This document shows positions 36,682-45,941 of a stretch of 64,000 bases of DNA, in pieces (the first letter of the stretch is position 1; every line of letters begins with the position of its first letter). A model generated the notes under the pieces. It searched no databases and was not told the origin of the DNA. It was given only the letters and a program-made list of their open reading frames with translations. This DNA is from Litoreibacter arenae DSM 19593 (GTDB lineage Bacteria > Pseudomonadota > Alphaproteobacteria > Rhodobacterales > Rhodobacteraceae). The DNA is taken from contig NZ_KE557306.1 of assembly GCF_000442275.2 (NCBI RefSeq), forward strand, positions 443,342 through 507,341, in the 5' to 3' direction. The translations under genes and the position numbers were made by a program.

Positions 36682-38037
36682 TCAGAACGTGGACCGAAGG
36701 CCCAGTTTCAGCCCCAAATCCTCGATGTCATACTGGTCCACCGTCGACGAGGTCTTGCTCGCGCTCAACTCGGCGGTGGGGGCGAAGCCGAAATAGTCCA
36801 GATCGTTGAAGATCATCGTGGCCGACGCCGTCACGCGATTGTCGACCCGACGGTCAAACAGGGGCAGGGCGCGGTCGAAGCTGCGGGTCTGGTAGCCCAG
36901 CGACAGCTCCAGCCTTGTGTCCGCAAAGACCGGTTTGGCAGGCGCATAGCGCACCACCGCACCAAGCGTCTCCTGCGCGATGGCCGCCGAGTCGGAGGCT
37001 GTGTCGCTGACATAGCCCGTGATCCACATTGCGCTCCCCTGCTCGAAACGGTGGCCCCAAGTGGTCGACAGCGAGACAACGTCAGCCGAGCGCAGCTTGC
37101 TGTCCTGACGCCATTGCCGTTCCAGCCCGGCATGGAACGCAAGAGTTGAACGCTCGCCTGCCCTGACCCGCCTGCCGACGTCGAAACCCGCAAATCTGGT
37201 GAGCGTGTTCCCGCCATACCAGTTTTGCCCCACCTTGAAGCTCAGACTGGTGAGGCCGTTGCCATCTTCATCAACACGCCGCGCACCAAGCCGCGCCTCA
37301 AGCTCCTCGAATGCGTAGTCCGAGCTGGAAACACTTGGCGCAAGCGCCTTCGCGTCAGATGACAGGCTGTAGAACTTGGCGTCAAACGACGTGCTTGCCA
37401 TCAGGTTCCAGTCCCCCGCACGCGGCAGGCGGTAGGACAGGGTCGCGCCAAGGTTGTATTCGATGCCTGATAAGGCCTGCGCATCGCCGCTGATCGCAAA
37501 GGGAAGGCCCGCGATCTCAATCGTGTCGGATTTGGAGCCGTTGTTGATGTTGGAGGACGGAGCGACCGAGAAACGCAGGTCGATCCGCATCGGGTTGGTC
37601 TGCTGGACATAGCCGAAATCGCGCTTGGCGCGGGCTTTGAACAGATCGTTCGGCGCGTGTTGCGCCGCGCGGCGCAGCCAGAACTGCGCACGCAGCGGCT
37701 TGCCGTCCGAACTCAACGCCTGCGCGGCGACGACCGACGACGCGTATTTCTCCGCATCGGTGTCAGAATTCCGCCACGCGGCTTTGGCTGCTTTGATCGC
37801 GGCGGGCATTCGCCCGGCCCCATGCTCGGCCTGCGCCAACGCCAGAAGCGCCGCCTGATCATTGGGGTCGCTTTGTAGTATCGTCCGCGCAAGCGCGGCA
37901 GCGCTGTCATACTGGCCCTCGGCCACCAGTTGAAACGTCAGGGCGCGCGCTTCATCAAGGTTGATCTGCGTTTGAGCTGATGCCATGGGCAACAGCGTCA
38001 AGACGATCAGAACGGCCGATGTGTACAGCCATCTCAT
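36682..38037 (-). CDS. Slam-like outer-membrane lipoprotein translocator (TPR + DUF560 barrel)
   Basis: A 451-residue protein with a signal peptide (LYTSAVLIVLTLLPMASA), an N-terminal TPR-type helical part (about residues 25-140, Ala-rich repeats DPNDQAALLALAQAEHG and APNDLFKARAKRDFG), and a C-terminal beta-barrel with alternating hydrophobic strands and a terminal Phe (LKLGLRSTF). The strand after APSSNINNGS is the usual entry to the Slam/DUF560 barrel. Slam proteins move lipoproteins to the cell surface (type XI secretion). A lipoprotein gene lies 7 bp upstream, as expected of a pair. Start at MRWLYTSAVL; an ATG 57 bp earlier overlaps the lipoprotein gene. Confidence 0.8.
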   Translation of the reverse strand: MRWLYTSAVLIVLTLLPMASAQTQINLDEARALTFQLVAEGQYDSAAALARTILQSDPNDQAALLALAQAEHGAGRMPAAIKAAKAAWRNSDTDAEKYASSVVAAQALSSDGKPLRAQFWLRRAAQHAPNDLFKARAKRDFGYVQQTNPMRIDLRFSVAPSSNINNGSKSDTIEIAGLPFAISGDAQALSGIEYNLGATLSYRLPRAGDWNLMASTSFDAKFYSLSSDAKALAPSVSSSDYAFEELEARLGARRVDEDGNGLTSLSFKVGQNWYGGNTLTRFAGFDVGRRVRAGERSTLAFHAGLERQWRQDSKLRSADVVSLSTTWGHRFEQGSAMWITGYVSDTASDSAAIAQETLGAVVRYAPAKPVFADTRLELSLGYQTRSFDRALPLFDRRVDNRVTASATMIFNDLDYFGFAPTAELSASKTSSTVDQYDIEDLGLKLGLRSTF

Positions 38038-38044
38038 CGGGCAG

Positions 38045-39061
38045 TTAGGGCCGCGAGGCGATGAAGCCGCCAGTTTCGCGGCCGGTGACAGCATTGTTGC
38101 CCAAATTTGTGTCGAAGTTCGGGTCTGCGTCGTCTAAAAGACCTTCCAGCAGCAGAAACCCTGCGACTTCTTCGCCGTTCGGCCCAGCCATCAAGCCTGT
38201 CCATTCACCGGACTGGGATGTTGTAGTGTTCCGGTTTTGGACGATCGCTTGCCCTTCGGTGGTTTTCAAAGTGTCTGGGTCTAGGTCGGTTACGATGAGT
38301 TGAACCGGGCTCAATGCACCAAGCGGATTTCCGTTCAGGTCGAAAAGCTGGCGATTGATAATATCGCCTCTGATTGCTCCGGTCAGGTCGAAATCCTGCA
38401 TGTCCAATAGGATTTCGGCATCTCCTGTTGTTGCCTGTACGGTGTTGTTAGCAAAATTGGTCGGCTGGCCTGGCAACGCCACTTGACGGACAATTCTTAG
38501 CCCGTTGTAGCTGCCTTCGTAAACGTATGATGCTGGTCGTGTGCCAGGCAAACCTCTATCGGTTCGGCTCGCATAGGCGCCGCCGAAACTACGATTTGCA
38601 TCTACGTAGGTGTTAGTTGCGACTGTCCCTACGAGGGTCCCGGTGTTGTTGGGAGATGTCAGAACGACTGCGAAGTACTGGTCTTCAATTAAGCTTCCAT
38701 CGGGACGCCTCTGAGGATTGTTTTCGTACAACGTCCCATTTGGCAAAACGACCCCTGGTCTTGGAGTGTATTCACCGCCTTGGGAGCTAACGCCGTCAAA
38801 GGGCAGGTTGTTGATCGAAATGGTCCCCGTTCCCGGTGTGGCCCCCGGATTGAAGACGAAGCTGTTGGCAATGAGGTTTTTGTCGGTGTCGAATAGAAAC
38901 GCCGCATTTTCCAAATTAACATTCGGATCTGAACCCGGATTATCAATCGCACCATCATCTGAATCCCCCCCCGTCACCGGGTTCGAGCCCGAGCCGCCAC
39001 AGGCGACAAGTGCGGTGATGGATAGAATACCAAGGGCCTTCACGGCGGAATTTAGGATCAT
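38045..39061 (-). CDS. Surface lipoprotein, likely Slam client
   Basis: A 338-residue lipoprotein. The lipobox LVAC is at about 18-21, followed by a Gly/Ser/Asn/Asp-rich flexible stretch (GGSGSNPVTGGDSDDG) and a region of short strands ending GRETGGFIASRP, like the closing strand of TbpB-type barrels. The ATG at 39061 is used; an in-frame GTG at 39073 would add MRKA and a more basic n-region. Its base composition is visibly more AT-rich than the flanking genes. Paired with the Slam-like gene, 7 bp apart. The ligand is unknown. Confidence 0.72.
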   Translation of the reverse strand: MILNSAVKALGILSITALVACGGSGSNPVTGGDSDDGAIDNPGSDPNVNLENAAFLFDTDKNLIANSFVFNPGATPGTGTISINNLPFDGVSSQGGEYTPRPGVVLPNGTLYENNPQRRPDGSLIEDQYFAVVLTSPNNTGTLVGTVATNTYVDANRSFGGAYASRTDRGLPGTRPASYVYEGSYNGLRIVRQVALPGQPTNFANNTVQATTGDAEILLDMQDFDLTGAIRGDIINRQLFDLNGNPLGALSPVQLIVTDLDPDTLKTTEGQAIVQNRNTTTSQSGEWTGLMAGPNGEEVAGFLLLEGLLDDADPNFDTNLGNNAVTGRETGGFIASRP

Positions 39062-39309
39062 AGCTTTTCTCACTGCCCGACTGGCGCTCTTGGCGCGTTT
39101 TGTCAGAAAATCCGTCGCCGCCGCTCAAAAGTCAACGCTGCACCTGCCCGTTAAGGGGTGAAAATGGCGAGTGTTGCCAAACAATCGCCGATCAGGGGCC
39201 GGATAGGCTTTAGTCTGTGGATAACCCCAACATCATCTTGATGCATACGCCCCCTTTGACGCAATATATGGTCTCAACCCACGAATCCCCTCACGCCGGA
39301 GACCCGCCC

Positions 39310-40215
39310 ATGCCTATTTCCCCCGAACAAGCTCAGGAAATCGCCGAGGCGCGGTCCCAGACGCACACCACCATGCGCGCCACCGTGCCGGGGATGGAGG
39401 CGCATCTCTACACCGCCCACGAGGTGCTCGACCATGGCTTCATCCGCGTCATCGACTACATGGGCGACGACAGCGCCATCTGCCAAGCCGCCCGCGTTTC
39501 CTACGGCAAGGGCACCAAGTCGGTGCAAAACGACGAGGGCCTGATCCGCTACCTGATGCGCCACTGGCACTCCACGCCCTTCGAGATGTGCGAGATCAAG
39601 CTGCACGTCAAACTGCCCGTCTTCGTCGCCCGCCAGTGGATCCGCCACCGGACCGCCAACGTCAACGAATACTCCGCCCGCTATTCGATCCTCGACCGCG
39701 AGTTCTACATCCCCGCGCCCGAGCATATCAACGCGCAGTCCGTGGTGAACAACCAGGGCCGTGGCAAAATCCTCGAAGGGGAGGAGGCCGCCCGCGTCCT
39801 CGAAATCCTCAAAGCCGACAGCACCCGCGCCTATGACAACTACGAGGCGATGATCTCCGACGACGGCCAGGACGGCCTCGCCCGCGAGCTGGCCCGCATG
39901 AACCTGCCTGCGAATATCTATACTCAATGGTACTGGAAGGTGGACCTCCACAATCTGTTTCACTTCTTGCGCCTGCGTGCAGATAGCCATGCACAGTATG
40001 AAATAAGGGTTTACGCCGACGCGATTTGCAAAGTCGTCGCCGACTGGGTCCCCGCCGCATACTCCGCCTTCGAGGACTACCGTCTGGGCGGCGCGCAACT
40101 CAGCGGCAAAGCCGTCGACTGCGTCCGCCGGATGCTCAAGGGCGAGGAGGTCACGCAGGAAACCTCTGGGATGTCCAAGGGGGAGTGGCGGGAGTTTATG
40201 GGGGTTATTGGGTGA
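39310..40215 (+). CDS. thyX: Flavin-dependent thymidylate synthase ThyX
   Basis: A 301-residue enzyme making dTMP from dUMP with FAD and methylene-THF. The signature [15 protein letters not shown] is present, and the dUMP/FAD region [22 protein letters not shown] is intact. Start set at [14 protein letters not shown] with GGAGA in front; an in-frame start 93 bp upstream is not family-like. A stretch near 39907-40030 has AT-rich, rare codons (ATA, AGG, TTG) unlike the rest. The stop overlaps the following GTG start. Confidence 0.96.
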   Translation: MPISPEQAQEIAEARSQTHTTMRATVPGMEAHLYTAHEVLDHGFIRVIDYMGDDSAICQAARVSYGKGTKSVQNDEGLIRYLMRHWHSTPFEMCEIKLHVKLPVFVARQWIRHRTANVNEYSARYSILDREFYIPAPEHINAQSVVNNQGRGKILEGEEAARVLEILKADSTRAYDNYEAMISDDGQDGLARELARMNLPANIYTQWYWKVDLHNLFHFLRLRADSHAQYEIRVYADAICKVVADWVPAAYSAFEDYRLGGAQLSGKAVDCVRRMLKGEEVTQETSGMSKGEWREFMGVIG

Positions 40216-41090
40216 GAGAACTGGGAAAGCTCTCAGAAACCGAGCTTCTAAGACTTGTCGATGAAGTTGATAGAGAGGTTATCGACTCAAACTATACTCC
40301 CGCACAAAGACAATTTCATACTGTATCCGAAGTATGCAAGAGAACTGGCGTTGTGTTTATAATGGGCGCAACACCAAATAGTGACGTGGACAGAATTCGA
40401 GCTGCACTCAAGAGGTTTTATCGACCGAAAGATGTCCAAATTGGAGGAGAGTTCGTAGGGCTCACTGTACACCTTGATCTGTTCTTCAAAGTAAGTGTCC
40501 CCATCGCATATGGGACGGTCAAGCTAGAACTTGCGTCACTGACAGACGCGACCGAGATGCAACTCCAGCGCCTTCGTGGGAATGCGAAAGATGAGGTTGA
40601 GTTCTTTAAAGCGGTTTGTGACGTGCTTGATATTGGGGCGTGTCTAGCACCGTGGAGCGGATTTAAGAAGCCGGATGGCGAGGCCGGAAAATATTTTGAT
40701 ATGGCTGCGTTCCACAACCAAGCGGCCGCAGCGACGGCGCTAGGTGCCTACGATCTCCGCGGGAGCATTCAATCAGCGCTCATCTGTTCCGAATTAGCAA
40801 TTAAATCCGCATTATTGGTGTCGGGAGAAAGCGAAGATTTTTTGAGAAATGAAATCGGCCATGACTTGACCAAGTCGATTGTCCATCTCGACAAGGTCGG
40901 CAATTATGACATTAAATTAATAGGTGAAGCCTTACAAAAGTTGCCACATTTTGTTCGTAGCCGATATGAAGAAAAGGCTTGGACGCGAATTCAAGTAAGG
41001 GACGTTCTAATCTCTGCCCAGAGTGTTTTGGCAGAAGTTGCGCGAGGATTTTCGAAAAAATCTATTTGGAAAGAAATTAACGGATCGTAA
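40212..41090 (+). CDS. AT-rich accessory gene with C-terminal HEPN-like domain (RNxxxH)
   Basis: A 292-residue protein. The C-terminal part (about residues 165-285) is helical: [24 protein letters not shown], then [20 protein letters not shown] at 212-217 exactly fits the RNxxxH/Rx4H catalytic signature of HEPN ribonucleases, and the surrounding AELA-KALL and GHDL words fit HEPN proteins. The N-terminal 160 residues ([30 protein letters not shown]) match nothing I recognise. It starts with GTG overlapping the thyX stop, and its base composition is clearly AT-rich against the chromosome, pointing to recent gain. RNase or defence function is inferred only. Confidence 0.62.
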   Translation: MRELGKLSETELLRLVDEVDREVIDSNYTPAQRQFHTVSEVCKRTGVVFIMGATPNSDVDRIRAALKRFYRPKDVQIGGEFVGLTVHLDLFFKVSVPIAYGTVKLELASLTDATEMQLQRLRGNAKDEVEFFKAVCDVLDIGACLAPWSGFKKPDGEAGKYFDMAAFHNQAAAATALGAYDLRGSIQSALICSELAIKSALLVSGESEDFLRNEIGHDLTKSIVHLDKVGNYDIKLIGEALQKLPHFVRSRYEEKAWTRIQVRDVLISAQSVLAEVARGFSKKSIWKEINGS

Positions 41091-41174
41091 TCCCACCCAA
41101 AACCATGCCCGACAAAAAGCCGACACTGTGCCACGCCTTGCAGACAGCCCTCAAACCTTAACGCCACGCAGCAA

Positions 41175-41199
41175 AAAGCCCGCCGGTGGGGCGGGCTTT
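41175..41199 (-). terminator. Terminator of the cold-shock gene
   Basis: Stem AAAGCCCGCC/GGCGGGCTTT with loop GGTGG; on the minus strand it is followed by a T-run (TTTTT). It lies 24 bp behind the csp stop and also faces the HEPN gene. Confidence 0.85.
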
Positions 41200-41223
41200 C
41201 ATCGCTTCTTAACACTCTGGGGC

Positions 41224-41433
41224 TTAGTCTAGCGCGACCAGATCACCAGCCGATGCGCGGCCGTCGCGGCCTTCGATCATCTCGTACTGGATCTTCTGGT
41301 CGTCACGCAGGCCGGTCAGACCAGCGCGCTCGACCGCGGAAATATGGACGAAGACGTCCTTGCCGCCATCGTCAGGTGCAATAAAGCCGAAGCCTTTGGT
41401 TGTGTTGAACCATTTTACGGTGCCAGTGGCCAT
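41224..41433 (-). CDS. Cold-shock domain protein
   Basis: A 69-residue single-CSD RNA/DNA chaperone. RNP1 is GFGFIAPDD and RNP2 is VFVHISAV, after the usual MATGTVKWFN start. AGAAGGAGA is a strong ribosome site. The upstream gap to the divergent ArsC-like gene (286 bp) is long, typical of csp leaders. Closed by a good terminator. Confidence 0.96.
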   Translation of the reverse strand: MATGTVKWFNTTKGFGFIAPDDGGKDVFVHISAVERAGLTGLRDDQKIQYEMIEGRDGRASAGDLVALD

Positions 41434-41719
41434 TCCGTGTCTCCTTCTAGTCTCCGCCCGCGGTATGCGGCGGGGTGGTGCAGCAGTGTCTTCAAGTTGG
41501 GCGCGTGCATCCGTAGAAGTAGGCCGAAACGTAAAGTCTGTCTCACAAACAATAGATTATGCACGGTTCGTGAAACTTCAATGACAGAAATCAACTGCCC
41601 GCGCATCGGCAAGTTTCCGCTGCGTAAGCCATTGTTCCAGAAAACGCTTCTCTGAGCAGTTTCTGGACAATTTTTGTGACAAACCCTGTAAAACCAAGGG
41701 AATCAAAGAGGAAAACCGC
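41434..41719. other. Long divergent gap between csp and the ArsC-like gene
   Basis: No gene or RNA structure identified. A long csp leader would fit here. The ArsC-like gene has a GAGGAAAAC ribosome site just in front of its ATG. Confidence 0.5.
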
Positions 41720-42028
41720 ATGAAACTCTATGGAATCAAGACCTGTGACACCTGCCGAAAGGCGCTCAAAGCCCTGCCGAATGCCGAGTTCATAGACGTC
41801 CGCGCCACGCCCCTTGACCGCGCGGAGCTACAGCGGTTTCTGGACGCGTTCGGGGCCGACTTGGTCAACACCCGCTCCACCACATGGCGCGGCCTATCCG
41901 AGTCAGAGCGCGCCGCCGACCCGCTGGACCAGCTTGTGGCGCACCCGACCCTGATGAAGCGCCCCGTCATTGACGACGGGACGCTTTATCTGGGCTGGGG
42001 CAAGGACGTGCAGGCCGCGCTTACTTAA
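41720..42028 (+). CDS. ArsC/Spx-type thioredoxin-fold protein
   Basis: A 102-residue ArsC-family protein with thioredoxin fold: [16 protein letters not shown] (CxxC at residues 9-12), then [14 protein letters not shown], then [14 protein letters not shown]. Without the second Cys or Arg set of classical arsenate reductases it may be an MgsR/Spx-like oxidoreductase. It overlaps the convergent thrS stop by 8 bases. Confidence 0.82.
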   Translation: MKLYGIKTCDTCRKALKALPNAEFIDVRATPLDRAELQRFLDAFGADLVNTRSTTWRGLSESERAADPLDQLVAHPTLMKRPVIDDGTLYLGWGKDVQAALT

Positions 42029-43967
42029 GATCGGGCGGGCAGGCCTCGGCCTTGAGGTCCGCGATCAGCGCATCCGTCGCCACGACGGAGGTTTGCTTTT
42101 CCCCCAGACGGCGCAGCGTGACCGTGCCGTCCTCGACCTCTTTCTTGCCGACCGCAAGGATTACCGGCACCTTGCCGACCGAGTGCTCGCGCACCTTGTA
42201 GTTGATCTTCTCGTTGCGGATGTCCGCCTCGGCACGAATGCCTGCGGCCTTTAGTTTCTCAACGGTTTCAAGCACATACTCGTCCGCATCCGACACGATG
42301 GAGGCGACAACGACCTGACGCGGGGCCAGCCAGAACGGCAGCTTGCCCGCAGAGTTTTCGATCAGGATGCCGATGAACCGCTCGAAGCTTCCCAGTGTTG
42401 CGCGGTGCAGCATATAGGGCCGATGCTTGGCCCCGTCCTCGCCGATATAGGTGGCGTCGAGGCGCTCGGGCAGATTGGGGTCGACTTGGAACGTGCCGCA
42501 CTGCCACTCGCGCCCGATGGCGTCGGTCAGCTTGAAGTCCAGCTTGGGGCCGTAAAACGCGCCTTCTCCGGGGTCGAGCGTATACGCGTTGCCGGTTGCC
42601 TTGATCGCATTTTCCAAGGCGTTTTCAACGTGATCCCATGATTCCTCCGTGCCGACGCGCTTTTCGGGACGGGTGGCGAACATGATCTCGAACTTCTCGA
42701 ACCCAAGATCCTTGTAGACGGACGCCAGGAATTCGATGAAGCGGGCGCATTCCGATTCGATCTGCTCCTCGGTGCAGAAGATATGCGCGTCGTCTTGGGT
42801 GAACCCGCGCACCCGCATGATGCCGTGCAGCGCGCCGGACGGCTCGTAGCGCGCGCAGGACCCGAACTCGGCCATGCGCAGAGGAAGGTCGCGATAGGAC
42901 TTAAGTCCCTGATTATAAACCTGAACGTGGCAGGGACAGTTCATGGGCTTGAGCGCATTGACGGTCTTTTCCCGTGCGTGATCCTCGTCCACCTCTACGA
43001 TGAACATATGCTCCTGATACTTGTCCCAGTGGCCCGAGGCTTCCCAGAGCTTTCGGTCGACCACTTGCGGGGTGTTGATCTCGACATAGCCGCCTGCACG
43101 TTGCTTGCGGCGCATGTAGTCTTGCAGCGTCGTGTAGATCGTCCAGCCATTGGGATGCCAGAACACCTGACCGGGGGCCTCTTCCTGCATGTGGTAGAGG
43201 TCCATTTCGCGGCCCAGTTTGCGGTGATCGCGCTTCTCGGCTTCCTCAAGGAAGTGCAGGTACTCCTTCAGCTTTTCCTTGTTCTGGAACGCCACGCCAT
43301 AGATGCGTTGCAGCTGCGCACGGTCGCTGTCACCGCGCCAATAGGCACCGGCGATGGACATGAGTTTCCACGCATCCCCAGGGACTTGGCCGGTGTTCTG
43401 CAAGTGCGGACCGCGGCATAGATCCTGCCAGTCGCCATGCCAGTACATGCGCAGAGGCTCGTCGCCGGGGATGCTTTCGATCAGCTCGACTTTGTAGGGT
43501 TCGCCATTGTCTTTGTAGTGCTGGATGGCGCGGTCGCGGTCCCAGACCTCGGTGCGCACGTCGTCGCGCTTGTTGATGATCTCGCGCATTTTCTTCTCGA
43601 TCAGCGCAAGGTCTTCCGGCACGAACGGCTCGGCGCGGTCGAAATCGTAATACCAGCCGTCCTTGATGACGGGCCCAATGGTGACCTGCGTCTCGGGCCA
43701 GATTTCCTGCACCGCGCGGGCCATGATATGAGCAAGGTCGTGGCGGATCAGCTCCAGCGCGGGGGCCTCGTCCTTCATGGTGTTGATCGCGATGGAGGCG
43801 TCCGCGTTGATCGGCCATTGCAGGTCATAGTGCTGGCCGTCGACAGTCGCGGAAATGGCTTTCTTGGCCAGCGACGATGCGATGGAGGCGGCGACCTCGG
43901 CAGGGGTAACGCCTGCGTCGTAGTCACGCGAATTGCCGTCGGGAAATGTCAGGGAGATTGAGGCCAT
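42021..43967 (-). CDS. thrS: Threonyl-tRNA synthetase
   Basis: A 648-residue class II synthetase with an N-terminal TGS domain (about 1-60), the editing domain ([17 protein letters not shown], about 65-220) and the catalytic core. The zinc-site region is [13 protein letters not shown] with downstream His; motif 2 is [22 protein letters not shown]. Normal length. Isolated from the ABC transporter upstream by 88 bp with no clear terminator. Confidence 0.97.
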   Translation of the reverse strand: MASISLTFPDGNSRDYDAGVTPAEVAASIASSLAKKAISATVDGQHYDLQWPINADASIAINTMKDEAPALELIRHDLAHIMARAVQEIWPETQVTIGPVIKDGWYYDFDRAEPFVPEDLALIEKKMREIINKRDDVRTEVWDRDRAIQHYKDNGEPYKVELIESIPGDEPLRMYWHGDWQDLCRGPHLQNTGQVPGDAWKLMSIAGAYWRGDSDRAQLQRIYGVAFQNKEKLKEYLHFLEEAEKRDHRKLGREMDLYHMQEEAPGQVFWHPNGWTIYTTLQDYMRRKQRAGGYVEINTPQVVDRKLWEASGHWDKYQEHMFIVEVDEDHAREKTVNALKPMNCPCHVQVYNQGLKSYRDLPLRMAEFGSCARYEPSGALHGIMRVRGFTQDDAHIFCTEEQIESECARFIEFLASVYKDLGFEKFEIMFATRPEKRVGTEESWDHVENALENAIKATGNAYTLDPGEGAFYGPKLDFKLTDAIGREWQCGTFQVDPNLPERLDATYIGEDGAKHRPYMLHRATLGSFERFIGILIENSAGKLPFWLAPRQVVVASIVSDADEYVLETVEKLKAAGIRAEADIRNEKINYKVREHSVGKVPVILAVGKKEVEDGTVTLRRLGEKQTSVVATDALIADLKAEACPPDLK

Positions 43968-44055
43968 TGTCTTGGCTCCTCGTCAGTTTGGCGCCCACGG
44001 AACGCCCGGTTGCGGGTTATGTGTAGGGGGTAAATGGCGGCCTAAAGCGCGAAGG

Positions 44056-45144
44056 TCAAGCGGCGAAAATCACCAGCGACCGCTCGTCCCACTGAACCCG
44101 TGTTTTTGTGCCACGCTCCAGCACGGGGCGGGAGATCAGGTTCTTCATGGAAATGGTCACGGGTGTTGAGGAGCCTTCCAGCGTGACCTCATAATAGGTC
44201 ATGTCGCCATAATAGGCGAGGTCCTGAACGGTCGCATCGGCCACGCGGCCGGTGGGATTCTGCCCTTCGAACAGGATCGACAGGGCCTCCGGTCGCAGCC
44301 CCACGACGTCGGCAGTTGCACGGGCACCTTCGGGGAGTTGGTCGACGGAAATTTCAGCGTTTCCAAGGCCTTCTACGTCGAAGCTAACGGCTTTCTCGGT
44401 GGTGCCGGTTTGCTTGGCCTCAAGGAAGTTCATCACGCCGATGAACTCCCCCACGCGGCGGGTGGCGGGGCGGCGGTAGAGTTCCTGCGGGGAGGCCATT
44501 TGGGCGATTTCGCCCTCGAACATCACCGCGATGCGGTCGGACATGATCAGGGCTTCCTCTTGGTCGTGAGTGACCAGAATGAATGTAATGCCCACCTGGC
44601 GTTGCAGGCGGCGCAGCTCTGACTGCATCTGCTCGCGCATCTTCTTGTCGAGCGCCGAGAGCGGCTCGTCCAGCAGCAGCACCTTGGGCTTCAAGACCAG
44701 CGCACGGGCAAGTGCCACCCTTTGCCGTTGCCCACCCGACAGCGCGTGTGCGGCGCGGGAACCGTAGCCCGCCAGCCCCACCATCGTCAGCGCCTCATCC
44801 GCCGCAGCGGCCATATCGGCCTTGCTCAGGCCCTTCTTGCGCAGGCCGAATGCCACATTCTGGCCCACGGTCAGGTGCGGAAAAATGGCGTAGCTTTGAA
44901 ACACCATATTCGTCGGGCGCTTGTTGGCGGGCACGCGGGCCATGTTGGCGCCGTCGAGCAGCAGGACGCCTTCCGACACGTCCTCGAACCCCGCAATCAC
45001 CCGCAACAAGGTGGTCTTGCCGCAGCCCGATGGGCCGAGCAGCGAGAAGAACTCGCCCTGTTTGATCTCAAGGTCGATGCCGCGCAGGGCGTGGTAGTCG
45101 CCGTAGTATTTGTGGATGCCGGAAAGCGAGATGATGGAGCTCAC
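44056..45144 (-). CDS. ABC transporter ATP-binding protein, polyamine-type (PotA-like)
   Basis: A 362-residue importer ATPase. Walker A GPSGCGKTTLL, signature LSGGQRQRVALARAL, Walker B VLLLDEPLSALD, and a TOBE-type end (VGLRPEALSILFEG). FVxQSYAIFPHLTV fits the PotA/FbpC class; neighbours with two PotB/PotC-like permeases make polyamine-type import the best guess. Start is GTG at SSIISLSGIHK, overlapping the permease stop by 4 bases. No binding-protein gene is present nearby. Confidence 0.9.
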   Translation of the reverse strand: MSSIISLSGIHKYYGDYHALRGIDLEIKQGEFFSLLGPSGCGKTTLLRVIAGFEDVSEGVLLLDGANMARVPANKRPTNMVFQSYAIFPHLTVGQNVAFGLRKKGLSKADMAAAADEALTMVGLAGYGSRAAHALSGGQRQRVALARALVLKPKVLLLDEPLSALDKKMREQMQSELRRLQRQVGITFILVTHDQEEALIMSDRIAVMFEGEIAQMASPQELYRRPATRRVGEFIGVMNFLEAKQTGTTEKAVSFDVEGLGNAEISVDQLPEGARATADVVGLRPEALSILFEGQNPTGRVADATVQDLAYYGDMTYYEVTLEGSSTPVTISMKNLISRPVLERGTKTRVQWDERSLVIFAA

Positions 45145-45941
45145 AGGAACCCTCCACTGTCTTTGGCGCCGGTGCGACGGATGCCCCGGCGGCGGAAATA
45201 TTCGGCGATGCTGAGCAGCACCAGTGAGGCCAGAATGAGCAGCGTCCCAAGGGCCATGACCGAGGGCAGGCGTTTGGGGAAGCGCAGTTGCGACCAGATA
45301 TAGACGGGCAGGGTCGGGTCCGCGCCGGTCAGGAAGAAGGCGATGATGAACTCGTCCATCGAGATGGTGAAGGCGATCAGAAACGACGCCACGATGCCTG
45401 GCGTGACCAACGGCAGGATGATCTTGCTGAACGCGCCCCAGCGGGTTTCGCCCAGATCGACGGCGGCTTCCTCCAGCGACTGGTCCAGTCCCTGGAAGGA
45501 CGACGACAGGATGGCGATGGCGAAGGGGGTGCAGATCAGCGTGTGGCCCATGATGACCGTCCACGAGGTCAGCGAGAAGCCCAGCTGCATCAGGACAACC
45601 AGCAGGGACACGGCGACGATGATCTCCGGCAGGACCAGCGGAAGCATGATCGTGCCCATGATCGGTGCCTTGAACGGAAAGCGGTAACGGGTGGAGGCGC
45701 GGGCGGCGCAGATGCCCAGAAGGGTCGACAAGGTGGCAGATGACAACCCGATGAACAGCGAGTTTTTCAAGGCCCCGTGCAGCGCGTCGATCCCGGCCAG
45801 TTCCACGAACCACTTGGTGGTGAAGCCGTTGAGCGGGAACGCGATGACCGTTGCATCGTTGAACGAAAACACGGGCAGCAGCAGCACCGGCAGGTAGAGA
45901 AATACCAGATAGACGATGGCGTAAAGGCGCAACCAGTTCAT
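45141..45941 (-). CDS. ABC permease, PotC-like
   Basis: A 266-residue permease with six membrane segments and the EAA loop EEAAVDLGETRWGAFSKIILPLVTPG. VSLLVVLMQLGFSLTSW and the family start MNWLRLYAIVYLVFLYLPVLLL are typical. Overlaps PotA-like and PotB-like genes by 4 bases each. Confidence 0.93.
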   Translation of the reverse strand: MNWLRLYAIVYLVFLYLPVLLLPVFSFNDATVIAFPLNGFTTKWFVELAGIDALHGALKNSLFIGLSSATLSTLLGICAARASTRYRFPFKAPIMGTIMLPLVLPEIIVAVSLLVVLMQLGFSLTSWTVIMGHTLICTPFAIAILSSSFQGLDQSLEEAAVDLGETRWGAFSKIILPLVTPGIVASFLIAFTISMDEFIIAFFLTGADPTLPVYIWSQLRFPKRLPSVMALGTLLILASLVLLSIAEYFRRRGIRRTGAKDSGGFL

